From Helochares maculicollis (lineage: Eukaryota; Arthropoda; Insecta; Coleoptera; Hydrophilidae): DNA of 50,681 nt. The notes below the pieces were generated by a model that worked only from the letters and a program-made list of their open reading frames with translations, was not told where the DNA came from and did not search any database. Both the position numbers and the translations under genes were made by a program. Location of the stretch: assembly GCA_033557835.1 (NCBI GenBank), contig JAWQRO010000177.1, positions 1 through 50,681 of the forward strand, read 5' to 3'. Position 1 is the first letter of the stretch, and each line of letters opens with the position of its first letter. This document shows, in pieces, positions 24,501 through 33,916 of this stretch.

Positions 24501-27500
24501 CTACTCCAAAAGAGTCTCATATATCTAATATTTTTCCAATATCTGTCGAATAGTCTTATCGAGTGATATATCAATAGGGCATTTTAAGTAATACGAGTGG
24601 CTAGATTTTTGGAAACAAATTGATTTGCATGTTAAAAATAGTTTTTGTGTAAATAACAATTGTAGCGTAAAATCTTAACTATATTCAGTAGAACCACTCC
24701 AAATTTGAAAACTTATAACGCTTTGTCTAAAGATTTATAAATTCATTTCTACTCTGCATTGCCTCTGGGAAATTTTCCATAAAATATATATTATAAAGTT
24801 AATATATTTTTAACCAATTTTCTCTTGCAAATTTCATCATTGCACATTTTTCCCGTATTTGTTTACTAGTAACAATTTTCGTTTGATTGAGGATGTTATT
24901 GTATAGAAAAGAACTTGTTACCAAATTTGTTATAATGTAGTTATTAATGATATTAGTTTGCATATAGAATACAAATATATCAGCTCAAAAAATGTCTCTA
25001 TTAATTATATGGCAATGTTTTGTTTCCCCACCTAAAAAAAAATTGTGCAATAAGAACAATACTCTAAATCTAACAAAATTTTAAATTTTAATTATTTTTC
25101 GATGTTCTATATGCTCAGATGTGGACTCAAATTTGTTAAATAATCACGCACAATAAATTTACTAGTTTTTCAGTAAATATGTTTTGAGTAACTTAAATAA
25201 ATGTAGGTTTTATAACATCGATTCCAAGAATTGTTCATAATTTAAATGTGTGCAACGCAAGAACTGCTTATAAATGTAGGTATATAAAGTTTTTCACAAA
25301 ATAGAACCAATTTAGACATAGATATTTAAAGATAAGTTGGAATTTTACACCTTTGTTTTAATAAGCCCTGAACTTATTTTTTGCTAACAGCAAAATCATA
25401 ATATTTAGGTCATTGATAACGCAAGTCAACAAACAACATAAACAAATTCTATTTTCATTTTTATTAAATTTTTACTAATTTAAATTTTCTTGGCACAGGT
25501 TTTCATGTTACGTTCGTATCCTTTTTTTGTAATTATTATCGCCTAGGTGAAACATCGAATCATCAGCGCAATTGTGAATTATCTTTGAATCGTGCGTCTT
25601 TACTGTCGTTGTTAAATTTCGGTGACGGTAATGTCTGCTTTAAAAACTAAAGCATTTGCGTCAAGACACGCCTCTTTGCCTCCGTCTACATACAGGTGAT
25701 TCCATATTTAATTACCATCAGCGGAAAATATGTTAATGCAAATAATACCAGTAAACAATTAAAAGTGGAAGCCTGTTGACGCAAATACACCCGCATGCAA
25801 CAATAATATTAAAAATAGATTCGACAAAATAGGTAGTTACATGAATGTGCATATCATATTATGTTTGTCATCCAACGACCTTGCTTCATATTTTTTTAAT
25901 TTTTTATGATGACAGAGATATCTAATTTTAAATTGAAAACCCAGTAATGACAAAGAGAAAAATATGGTACTTGAGGTAAAAATAACTATGATTTTTTTAG
26001 TGTAAGCCTGTAAGGTAATAAACATGTTTTATGTGTAAGTGTGCGTTACTTATAAAGTTCCAATTGTTTCACGTTGATAATAGAAATTTCCGCCGGAAAT
26101 TTAGGATTGACGTCAAACAAGATTAAACTATCGCCCTCTCGACAAAATGTAATAATAGAAAATTATTTATTAGTACTTCACTGGATGGGCTGCAATTAAA
26201 GCATAATGGAAAATGCGCTTCAAAAATTATGCGAGACCCTGAGGATAAAATATTAACTGATGTGCCCCTTTTGCAGGCTTCTGGCTGGAGAAAATTAAGG
26301 AATATTGTGCAGTGGACACCTTTCTTCCAAACTTACAAAAAGCAGCGCTACCCTTGGGTGCAATTAGCTGGCCACCAGGGCAACTTTAAAGCAGGACCAG
26401 ATCAAGGAACCATACTGAAAAAGTTATGCTCAAAAGAAGAAAAATGTTTTAAGGTAACTCATTATTTATATATCACTTTCATCACTATCAATATACAGTA
26501 AAAACATGTGATATGAATAAATCCACCACAAATTTGATTCTCTTTGGTGTTTAAGCGATATTTCTTAAGATGCTTCAATGTTTATTGAGGAATTTTAGTG
26601 ATTTTGGTCTTGAATACTTATTCAAAATTTTTGATACGTAAACATATACTCTTTAAAATTTAAAAATTATTTATCATTGCATAATTTACAATTAGTTATT
26701 AAAACATACATCTGTCAGATAATTTGAGTATTAATTTATATCATTTTAATTTAGGCCTGCCATGCCATCATTTTCATTCAAATGAAATAATTATAAATTA
26801 ATACATTCCTATACAGACCTTGTACATGTTGGCTAACTGATGTTATAATACTTATGCCAGACAGTTAAAATATAATTGTTACAATTGCAGATTTTAATGA
26901 AGGACAGATTAAGGCCTTACGTCCCTGAATACAAAGGCTTAATAACTAGCGACGATGGAGAGTGCTCCTATTTGCAGCTGCAGGATCTTCTTGGTGATTT
27001 CGTGTCGCCTTGTGTTATGGACTGCAAAATTGGTGTTCGAACATATTTAGAAGAGGAACTGGCAAAAGCTAAGGAAAAGCCTAAATTAAGAAAAGATATG
27101 TATGAGAAGATGTGCCAGATTGATCCTAATGCTCCAACGGACGAGGAGCATAGAATGAAGGGTGTTACAAAACCCCGATATATGGTTTGGAGAGAAACTA
27201 TTTCTTCCACTGCTACCTTAGGGTTTAGGATAGAGGGCATCAGGAAAGCTGATGGTACTTCTAGCAAGGATTTCAAGACGACGAAGTCACGCGAACAAAT
27301 TCTTCAGGCCTTTGCCGAATTCACAGATGGATTCCCTCATGCAGTTGTAAGTTTATTCACAGCTTTGGCTGTGCTTAAAATGACATAAAATAATGTTCAT
27401 TTTTTTCTTATTAATGTACTCATCTTTTTCCAGCCTAAATATATTCAACGGCTGAAGGCTATCAAAGCTACACTCGAATCATCAGAGTTCTTCAACAGTC

Positions 27501-27907
27501 ATGAAGTCATTGGAAGCTCCCTGCTTTTTGTTCACGACAAATACATGGCAAATGTATGGCTGATCGACTTTGCCAAGACAATACTTCTTCCTGATGACAT
27601 CAACATTGATCACAACTCCAAATGGAAAGTTGGCAATCATGAAGACGGGTACTTGATAGGAGTGAATAATTTAATAGCTATTTTTATGACCTTACTAGAG
27701 CAGCAACCCGTTCCAGTTACCCCACCGTTGATCCTACAGGATGCATCTTCTCAAGAACCTTCACAAGATTCACAAACTGTAATTACCGATCAAAAATGCA
27801 GTGAGGGAGTTAATAGTGAGAAAACAAACCAAGGACAAATAAATAGTGAGGAAACAAACAACTGTAACCAAATTAACAATAACGAAATGCATAGTGAAGA
27901 GGTTTAA
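12587..27907 (+). CDS. IP3K: Inositol-1,4,5-trisphosphate 3-kinase, isoform A
   Basis: Phosphorylates Ins(1,4,5)P3 to Ins(1,3,4,5)P4, ending the IP3 calcium signal. Exons 12587-12895, 26277-26453, 26891-27346 and 27434-27907 join in phase 0 to give 471 residues. Residues 1-103 are a Ser/Pro-rich N-terminus. Residues 104-128 (GWRKLRNIVQW, then basic-aromatic) match the calmodulin-binding segment, QLAGHQGNFKAG (133-143) the start of the kinase fold, PCVMDCKIG (202-210) the PxxxDxKxG inositol-phosphate-kinase signature, SSLL lies at 342-345, and IDFAKT (Asp359) is the metal-binding site. The last ~85 residues are a Gln/Asn/Glu-rich tail. All expected catalytic residues are present. I chose ATG 12587 because the open frame upstream of it lacks an earlier ATG. 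An antisense gene and a dead transposon lie in its introns. Confidence 0.93.
12947..12952 (+). terminator. Intronic AATAAA after IP3K exon A
   Basis: If the donor at 12896 is not used, the frame of exon A adds nine residues and stops at TAA 12923-12925. AATAAA follows 21 bases later, and a GT-rich stretch (GAGTTGTTTTATG) comes directly after it. This could end a short kinase-less transcript. AATAAA is common in AT-rich DNA, so on its own the evidence is weak. Confidence 0.3.
12953..15245. other. IP3K intron, no gene seen
   Basis: Noncoding between IP3K exon A and the nested His-rich gene. Short open frames (for example minus 13562-13891 and plus 14147-14377) are Phe/Leu/Ile-rich products of AT bias without family matches. 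A perfect CRE-type palindrome TGACGTCA lies at 14554-14561. Confidence 0.45.
15246..15251 (-). terminator. Poly(A) signal of the His-rich gene
   Basis: AATAAA on the minus strand, 73 bases past the stop codon of the His/Gly/Lys-rich gene. Confidence 0.6.
15324..16082 (-). CDS. Secreted His/Gly/Lys-rich protein
   Basis: A 252-residue single-exon gene nested antisense in the IP3K intron. Residues 1-22 (MSVFRGLCVLGLVVTIGICY) are a clear signal peptide, followed by a dibasic RQRR site near 30-33 that suggests propeptide cleavage. The mature part is almost wholly His, Gly, Lys, Glu and Asp in short degenerate repeats such as GHHHHEKGSKGHH, KGEKGEKG and HKKGGHHKGGHH, interrupted by one less biased block (NIHKLDEFKKEKHFYDED). 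There are no Cys in the mature part and no enzyme motifs. Similar secreted His-rich proteins occur in insects, some linked to cuticle or metal binding; zinc or copper binding is plausible from the His clusters but not shown. Own TATA/initiator upstream and AATAAA downstream mark an independent gene. Confidence 0.85.
   Translation of the reverse strand: MSVFRGLCVLGLVVTIGICYASSREISRQRREVSDLEVAESGHGKSWKKGGGKEHHADHHSSHGEKGDKGYKGHHHHEKGSKGHHDKEGHKGHYEEHGGHKKKHHHDDGYYGEHHKGEKGEKGHKYGEKGSFKKGHSTKGGHNIHKLDEFKKEKHFYDEDHDEGHHSKHGGFHHEDGYKKGGHKKGGHHKGGHHEDHYGKKGHHEKGSHYHDDKGHKKAGGHDEHYGHGEKYGKKGGHEDHKKWGFSSGGKH
16141..16178 (-). promoter_or_regulatory. TATA and initiator of the His-rich gene
   Basis: On the minus strand TATAAATA spans 16178-16171 and a TCAGTC initiator spans 16146-16141. 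With +1 at 16144 the TATA box starts 34 bases upstream, close to the usual arthropod spacing. A second TCAGTA lies at 16137-16132. The ATG at 16082 is about 60 bases downstream. A TATA-plus-initiator promoter suits a strongly, tissue-specifically expressed secreted protein. Confidence 0.7.
16179..19500. other. IP3K intron, no gene seen
   Basis: AT-rich intronic DNA. A CRE-type palindrome TGACGTCA lies at 17319-17326. Open frames at 16310-16501, 17473-17703 and 18005-18534 have compositionally random products and no initiation or splicing context. From about 19010 G+C rises towards the second IP3K promoter. Confidence 0.45.
19510..19680 (+). repeat. Possible tRNA-derived SINE scrap
   Basis: TTCAGTTGGTAAAACGCTTG (about 19530) resembles a Pol III A box in tRNA context, and AAGTTCAAACACAATCC (about 19589) resembles a B box, about 55 bases apart. 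The stretch does not fold as an intact tRNA that I can see, and the tail ATGTGTAGTGTGTGCCCGC is SINE-like. A decayed tRNA-derived SINE is the best reading; chance similarity is possible. Confidence 0.35.
19874..20110 (+). promoter_or_regulatory. IP3K exon B 5' leader with uORFs and inverted repeat
   Basis: A TCAGTA initiator-like motif at 19872-19877 precedes a leader that carries two upstream reading frames before the ATG at 20111: 20045-20065 (six codons plus stop) and 20097-20108 (ATG AAA ATG TAA). It also has an inverted repeat with 10-base arms, TTTAATAATT at 19936-19945 and AATTATTAAA at 19954-19963, whose spacer contains TAATTA, a homeodomain core site. Transcription start and leader borders are inferred. 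Confidence 0.4.
20111..20827 (+). CDS. Predicted tail-anchored kinase-less IP3K product
   Basis: The frame of exon B does not stop at its splice donor (20675). It continues for 50 codons to TGA 20825-20827, giving 238 residues. The extra part has a basic patch (YSRLRKC, 201-207) directly before a hydrophobic run (about 214-233, ALYVTVYFLFLLFFAYV) and a five-residue tail, the classic layout of a C-tail-anchored protein with its N-terminus in the cytosol. AATAAA begins at 20839. The product would share the Ser-Pro domain of isoform B but lack the whole kinase. Alternative: an intronic accident of AT-rich sequence. The clean frame, the positioned charges and the poly(A) signal together favour a real isoform, but expression is unproven. 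Confidence 0.5.
   Translation: MPQWKNVIYCHQPFVLPKIVMSSHYTTTTSLEDEEELDVKRLEIPKFDQHLEDCDLMESGQFSGCFLNSPEITCSPSPCIFDDCIRKVPAMDDRLSPSRSSTGNRSPSPCSRSPSPNVRRRSHSPFRRSASPTPGSRRGSSATPTGYEMYQKSLLEVPMSMDYGDASSDDLSSEWDSDVAEVPTNQSKVNASIPEPKQSIYSRLRKCSLGFANPTVALYVTVYFLFLLFFAYVSTSVQ
20111..27907 (+). CDS. IP3K: Inositol-1,4,5-trisphosphate 3-kinase, isoform B
   Basis: Alternative first exon 20111-20674 (188 codons, donor AAG|GTAAAC, phase 0) joins the same kinase exons at 26277, 26891 and 27434 to give 556 residues with the identical catalytic core described for isoform A. The N-terminus differs completely: an acidic block (LEDEEELDVKRLEIPKFDQH, 31-50) and a Ser-Pro/Arg-Ser-rich region (about 96-140, many RSPSP and SRSPSP units) that should be heavily phosphorylated. 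Two first exons with their own leaders point to two promoters and differing localisation or regulation. MPQW at 20111 is taken as start because it follows the uORF stop; Met21 (20171) is a possible alternative start. Confidence 0.88.
20839..20844 (+). terminator. Intronic AATAAA after the tail-anchored frame
   Basis: AATAAA begins 11 bases after the last base of the TGA that closes the read-through frame of IP3K exon B. A pyrimidine-rich stretch (about 20875-20892) and a GT-rich stretch (about 20927-20942) downstream could serve as cleavage-stimulating elements. Confidence 0.45.
20845..22935. other. IP3K intron, no gene seen
   Basis: AT-rich intronic DNA after the tail-anchored frame. The open frame at 22408-22614 has an ATG but no recognisable motif, and it is too short and isolated to call. 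Confidence 0.45.
22937..24060 (-). mobile_element. Dead mellifera-type mariner transposon
   Basis: Minus-strand similarity to mariner transposase runs from about 23850 to 22985 with frameshifts and stops. Recognisable blocks are the helix-turn-helix part (KLLEIAEILNITKEYVNCIF), SMRKLLSKKMTRLFTVDQ, the SEPNRQSAE block near 23510, EDNAPCHKSLATMAKLHE near 23270, and LLLHPLYSLELTTSNFFL near 23200. In the last block the third catalytic Asp of D,D34D is Asn, so the enzyme would be dead even if repaired. The left end near 22937 (TCGGTTGAAAAGTTCG) looks like a mariner terminal repeat; the right end near 24060 is too decayed to fix. The block pattern suits the mellifera subfamily. Confidence 0.75.
24061..26080. 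other. IP3K intron, no gene seen
   Basis: AT-rich intronic DNA. I see no coding frame, repeat or RNA gene. Confidence 0.45.
26084..26276 (+). promoter_or_regulatory. Possible third IP3K promoter with CRE and palindrome
   Basis: Just ahead of the first shared kinase exon lie a palindrome with 8-base arms (AAATTTCC-GCC-GGAAATTT, 26084-26102) and a perfect CRE (TGACGTCA, 26108-26115). An ATG at 26229 is open through the splice acceptor at 26275-26276 into the kinase frame, adding MRDPEDKILTDVPLLQ and predicting a 384-residue core kinase. Against it: an out-of-frame ATG at about 26204 overlaps this start, and the acceptor is plainly used by isoforms A and B. Confidence 0.3.
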
Positions 27908-28383
27908 GAGTTCAGGGATACCCTGACTACTTAAAATTTAATAATAACAATTATTTCAATTGAAGGAAAAGGTTTTGTAATCGTGTGACTGATACGAAAC
28001 AAAACGGGTATTATTTGTACAGTAACAAAACTAATTAATTTATATTTATTTGATTGTGTAAAAAAGGCGAGCTTATATTTATTCATTTATAATAATACTA
28101 ATTTAACAATTTTAAAATGAGGCAGTATTAAATATAAGCAAACCACATTAACATAAAATTACTATTTACATTTAAAATACCTCTTTCTAGGAAGAGAGAG
28201 AAGCTTAGCAATTAGAACCATTTGTAAATATGCCATTTTATTTATTGTAAGCTAAACACTATCATTATGATATAATTATTATTGCGTGGTTTTTAATTTT
28301 TGTTTATACCCTCAGAGAGGGGTTATAGTTGTCGTTTATCTGTCTTATAATAAGATAACTTTTATATAATTATATTAATAAGA

Positions 28384-28539
28384 AATAAAAAGTATGAGTC
28401 TAATTAATGCACTGAACTAGCTACTACTACCTAATCAACAAATCATGTGAAAATGAAAATGTTGTTAATATTTTAAATTAGGACTCATCTACTATTATTC
28501 TCACTTCTAATTTTAATTGTCACAATTTGATGAAATAAA
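28384..28539 (+). terminator. IP3K 3' UTR poly(A) signals
   Basis: After the shared IP3K stop (27905-27907) AATAAA occurs at 28384-28389 and 28534-28539. Either would give a 3' UTR of about 500-650 bases. No other gene intervenes. Confidence 0.5.
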
Positions 28540-29806
28540 ATGTTGAATTATACTTTTGGTCTTATTTCACTTTCCTGGAAAAACTTGCTTTTAAACTGAG
28601 AAGGAATTCAAAAGCAAAAACATTTGCAAACAAATATTGTAAAACAGAGAAGACAAGTAATCAAGAATCTGGAGTTCTGAAGCTTAATTTCTAAATCACT
28701 GACAAACTGTAGGTGAGAAATGTCCAAATTTGATCTAGACGATACATTAATCGTATGCCATTAAGATATCATTACTAGTTTCTACCAATTACAATATGTG
28801 CAGTAACTGTTTCAGAGTGACACTCAGTTTTTTACATCTCTCATTATTGTTTTTGCTGTTGGTGTGAAAACAAAAGGAGAAACCTTGACTAATTAATGTT
28901 CAAACAAATAATAAAAATGCCAGCATCAATATTATTATGTAAAAGTGAATATTTTAAAATATCATTAAGATTAGTAGTGTTTAAAACTTCAGTTAACAAA
29001 AAATTGCAATCAAATACTAGATCTTCTGGAGCCTATTGATTGATACACTTTGTGGATACTGTTATCTTTTTTTAATAATAGAATAGAATAATAGAACCCA
29101 ACGTCTTGAAAAAATTAAGCATAACTATTTCCACAACATTTGTTTGTAAGGATTTATGTTAACCATAATGGAAGAGAAATGTCTTTTCACTTTTGTAAAA
29201 AATCAGCATTTGCCACCCTTTTCACAGCTCTAGCTACTTGCAAGAAAATTATTCAGGGCGCATCTTAAATAATAAATGCAAAGAAATTGAATTCGTAATT
29301 CCACTACCATTTATTATGTCTGCAAACGAGTAATATCAAACGGATAAGAAAATAGTTTTCTGCATATAAAGTATTTACCAGAGTCAAAAATATTTAGACA
29401 ACAAGTTTTTTTAAGTATGGTGAAAAACAGCGTGTGGCTCGCCAAATGCAATTTGGTCACAATTGATATTTAATATTGTTCATACCATACAACACTTACG
29501 GAATGTTGGATTTTACTAAGCCCTGGGTGCATGCCTCTCATAAGTAGCGTTATGTCAAATTTGTAAACCTCACACCACTCACACCAAACAACAAGAAACT
29601 TTATTTGAATTATCAAAAATTTTCAAACCATAAAACACCAAAACCTGTGTTACTAATGATATTTACATCGAAATGTTCATAACATCGTGAAAACCTTTAC
29701 AAGACGAACTTCAACTTTGAAGTTTCAATCGTTTCAATGATCAACATAACCTCATACTCAAAAAACCTTTAATATTCCAGGTTGTAGGTAAGAAAAATTG
29801 GTTTCG
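28540..29806. other. IP3K-Tip60 intergenic region
   Basis: Noncoding between two same-strand genes. It should contain the Tip60 promoter, but I see no convincing TATA or initiator. Nothing else is recognised. Confidence 0.5.
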
Positions 29807-32800
29807 ATGAAAGTAGAAATGGAAGATATTGACGCTTCTACCATCTGCGACTCGATCGTAAGTATAAGAGACTTGAACTTTTTTAAAAACTGTTTAAAAA
29901 CATAACCCCAAAATTGTAGTCTTCACTGGTAGAAGGATGTCGATTACCAGTCCATATGAAAGGAACGGATGATTGGCGTAAGTATTTTAGTGTACAATAT
30001 TTACTCACAGCACAAGGACCTGTATTAATTCTTTTTTGCCATTCAATATGAATCCCGATTTCATTTGAATAATCCTAAACAGCTTGATGAAAGTAAAACA
30101 AAGAGCGCAAAATAACAAGACATTCCCCAAGCGTCATGGTTCTCAGGCTTTTAATCCTGTTTTCAGCTTTCGGAAAAAAAATTGTTTATAGTTGCTTAAA
30201 AATAATTATAATGTGGATGTTGTCATAAGTTGAGAAGATTAAATAAAGTTACAGGATTTGCTTGATAAGAATTTATCAGATATCTATAGTAATTTCAGAA
30301 ATTAGCTATAACGTTGCAATTATTATATTAGTCTCGCCTAATATATAAATATTAAACTGTACTCACATACGTACTTACATAATCCTCTGGCAACCTATAA
30401 CGTATGTTTACCCAGAATTGAATCAAAGTAGTTGAAGTTTAAATGATTCTTTGTGTTGTAGAAATGGTAAGTGTCTAATTTGGGCTTTTAGATACAACAT
30501 ACGATGTATAATGAATGGACTTTAAGAGTTAACTATAAAACTATTTTTATTTGCCTTTTAAAGTGAACATTTTTAATCAACATTATTTCTTTAAAGAAAA
30601 ATCTGGAGTGTCTCCACTCAACATTCCCATATAAATATATGTACGCAATAAAAGTACCTGCGATTAATAATAATAAAACTACAAACACTTACATGCGCTT
30701 CAAAACTAAAAGCAATAGTTTTAATATTCTTAATTAACACTATCGTCAATGTCTACATTCAGCACATTAATATAACTAAAGGATGAGTCCAATTTTAGAA
30801 TATAAATTCATAACTAATAAATGGAATTTATGACGGTAAAGTCCCACTTCCGGTTTTCAAATTTACACCGAACTATTTGTTATTGCTATATTTTCCATGT
30901 TTAGCATTTTTGTAAAAATTTTTATTCCAAAGCCGACTAAAATTGGAGTATTTGAAACTTTAAAAATAGCATTTCCGGTGCTCCGATCATGTTAAAAATG
31001 TATATCTGCGAGTTTTTTTGTGATAATTAAGATGTGCACGAAATTTCAATCAAATAGCTTACTTGTGCTACTTGAAAAAATCTCAAAACTGTGTAGGTAA
31101 ATGGGTACTTCCGGTGGTCCTATATGCCTCAAAATTTTATGGCTCCACCACAAACGGTCTAACCGCTATCATGTTTGCATACACACACACACAGACAACA
31201 TGCAAAAAATTGTCAAAATATATTCAGGGGCACTCAAAACTTGGAGATACGTCAAAATGTCGCGGTAGAATTTTTTCATGATCCCAATACCTTCCCTTTA
31301 TTATACTTTGTATAGTAATACTGGAATGTAAAAATGAAATTTATGACGTTAAAGTCCCACTTCCGGTTTTCAAATTTACATGGAACTATTTGTTATTGCT
31401 ATATTTTCCATGTTTTGCATTTTGTAAAAATTTTTATTTCAAACCCGACTAAAATTGGAATATTTAAAATTATAAACGTAGCATTTCCAGTGCCCCGATC
31501 ATGTTAAAAATTTCTATCAGTGAGTTTTTTTTGTGATAATTAAGATGTGCACGAAATTTTAGATAGCTTAATTTTAAAGACTACTTTACTTGAAAAAAGT
31601 TCAAAACGGTGTAGGTAAATGGGTACTTCCGGTGGTCATGCATGCCTCAATAGTTGATACAGATCTAAGTTTTTGCGATAATAGCCGTATACTAAATTTT
31701 ATCGCTTCACCTCAAACGGTCTGACCGCTATCATGTTTACATATACACACACACAGACAACATGCAAAAAATGGTCAAAATGGATTCAGGAGCACTCAAA
31801 ACGTGAAGATCTGTCAAAATCTCGAGGTCGAAATTTTTCATGATCCCAATACATTCCCTTTACTATACTTTGTATAGTAATATCAGAATATAAGAAGGAA
31901 GAAATATATCTAATAGTATTATTTTGTTATATTTACAATACTGTTCATTTAAACCTCATATCGTTACCTTAATTGCAATTGGATGAAATTCAAGCTGTGA
32001 TAAATTGCTGGTTAATAATATTATGTTAATATACGTTTTTTTTAATGCGCTTGTTTTTGTACTTCCTTATCTTATATTGTTAAATCAATCAATCCACTTG
32101 GATTTTCAATTTATACTAACTGCACAAATATAAATTGCACAGAATAAGCCATAATGAATTGACACCATAGACTACAGTAATAAGTCTATCTATTTGCAGC
32201 ACTGGCCGAAATAATCAGTATTAAAGATGTCCGTACTAGCAAGTCATATTATGTACACTACGTGGACTGTAAGTAGCATTTTGTTAGGAGTAAGTTATAA
32301 TTTAGTTGCAAATTATTTGCTTTTCTAGTTAATAAAAGATTGGATGAATGGGTTACTGAGGAGTCGTTAGATACTAGAAAAGTTCACTTTCCTAGACGAG
32401 ATGGGGGCGGAAACAATACAGGTGTTTCAACGCCTAAGAAACAACACATTGGTGGTGGGACTGGTCCACCAATTGGAGGAGGGACGCAATCGGTATCCAG
32501 GTAAATAATTTCAATGTTAAAGAAAATGTTTGCTCCTTCATAACCAAAATAAAGATAATTACAGTTTGTATAGAATTTATCTCAGACCTAAAGCACTTTC
32601 AAACAATTTAAATTGATATAGTGATGCCTAAGCTAGTTGAAAGCAGTCCTCAATAGCAATTTGATGAATCTAAGTCAGCATATCACTAAATGATAACTGA
32701 TGTGTGATATTTTTAATAAATTTAAAGCTGTTTTAAAAAACATAACTGCTTTATCAATGTAACAACAATTAAATTGCAGGCCATCCAGCCCTGTTTTAGC

Positions 32801-33869
32801 ATCAGAATTAGTAAATGGCAGTGCAGGAAGTGCAGTTTTAGCGGCTGCTTTACAAAAACGCATCAACAACAGAAAGAGGAAAGGTCCTTCATTAGAGAGT
32901 GAAGATTCACAAGATGCACCCCCTCCTGCAGCCACTGCTGCACAACCTCCGCCGGGCCCTAGGCAATCAGGCAGCATGGTTTCACATCACGACGATATTG
33001 TAACCCGAATGAAAAATGTTGACATGATTGAATTAGGAAAACACCGCATTAAACCTTGGTATTTTGCCCCTTATCCTCAGGAAATGGTCGGACTTACTTG
33101 TATATACATTTGCGAGTTCTGTTTGAAATATCGTAAAAGCCGGAAATGCCTTGAACGTCACTTGGTTAAATGCAACTTGCGACACCCGCCTGGCAATGAA
33201 ATCTACAGGAAAGATGGAATTTCCTTCTTTGAAATTGATGGCCGCAAAAACAAATGCTATGCTCAAAATTTATGTTTATTAGCGAAATTGTTTTTAGATC
33301 ACAAAACACTATACTATGATACAGATCCATTTCTTTTCTATGTTATGACGGTTTTTGACAACAGAGGTTTCCATATTGTTGGATATTTCTCCAAAGAGAA
33401 AGAATCGACTGAAGATTATAATGTGGCTTGCATCTTAACAATGCCGCCGTACCAACGCAAAGGCTATGGAAAATTGCTCATTGAATTCAGTTATGAACTT
33501 TCCAAGTTCGAAGGAAAAACTGGGTCACCAGAAAAACCTCTTTCAGATTTAGGATTGTTAAGTTATAGAAGCTATTGGGCCCAGACTATACTAGAAATCT
33601 TAATATCGATGAAGCCAGTAGGAGACAATGAGAAACCCCAAATAACTATCAATGAAATATGTGAATTGACCAGCATTAAAAAGGAAGATGTAATTTCTAC
33701 TTTGCAAAATTTAAATTTGATCAATTACTACAAAGGACAATACATAATAACATTAAATAGGGAAATAATTGAGAATCACAAGAAAGCAATGGATCAAAGG
33801 CACATTCGGATTGATCCGAAGTGCCTCCATTGGACGCCAAAAGACTGGGGTAAAAGAGCCAAGTGGTGA
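29807..33869 (+). CDS. Tip60: MYST histone acetyltransferase Tip60/KAT5
   Basis: Catalytic subunit of the NuA4/Tip60 complex: acetylates histones H4 and H2A in transcription and DNA repair. Exons 29807-29857, 29920-29977, 32200-32268, 32329-32500 and 32780-33869 join in frame to 479 residues. A chromo-barrel domain (about 18-85; CRLPVHMKGTDDWPLAEI, YVHYVDFNKRLDEWV) precedes a short disordered linker, then the MYST domain with a C2HC zinc finger (Cys228, Cys231, His244, Cys248), acetyl-CoA loop QRKGYG (342-347), and catalytic Cys334 and Glu368. The zinc finger, chromo barrel and KWG-type C-terminus fit Tip60 rather than MOF or Enok. ATG 29807 gives MKVEMEDID; Met5 is also possible. Intron 2 (29978-32199) carries a tandem repeat pair. 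AATAAA lies at 33911. Confidence 0.96.
30818..31330 (+). repeat. Interspersed repeat, copy 1 of tandem pair
   Basis: First of two adjacent copies of an unidentified repeat in Tip60 intron 2. It starts near GGAATTTATGACGGTAAAG, contains CCCACTTCCGG, CCATGTTTAGCATTTTTG and an (AC)n run near 31182, and ends in a hairpin (31298-31318, nine-base arms, TTT loop, one G-T wobble). It lacks the segment around GTTGATACAG present in copy 2. The open frame 31063-31281 is not conserved in copy 2 and is not a gene. Confidence 0.8.
31331..31890 (+). repeat. Interspersed repeat, copy 2 of tandem pair
   Basis: Second copy, directly following the first and highly similar along most of its length, with point changes and about 40 extra bases near 31655-31695. 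It ends in the same hairpin with a perfect nine-base stem (31860-31880, TTACTATAC-TTT-GTATAGTAA). A third, partial copy flanks the mariner in the Gemin5 intron. Class unknown: no transposase, no long inverted repeats, no poly(A) tail. Confidence 0.8.
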
Positions 33870-33910
33870 AATAGTTTTAACTTTGTACATAGCTTTGTAG
33901 GCTTAGGGTA

Positions 33911-33916
33911 AATAAA
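33911..33916 (+). terminator. Tip60 poly(A) signal
   Basis: AATAAA 41 bases past the Tip60 stop codon, followed by a T-rich stretch. Confidence 0.65.

Noticed and set aside
26084..26102. STAT-type binding site in the palindrome
   Set aside because: The TTC and GAA half-sites are five bases apart, whereas the usual spacing is three or four.
31063..31281. 72-codon frame inside the Tip60 intron repeat
   Set aside because: The frame is not kept in the neighbouring copy of the repeat, so it is not under coding selection.
30818..31890. Helitron identity for the tandem repeat pair
   Set aside because: A terminal hairpin is present but the TC start and CTRR end are not consistently found; left unclassified.
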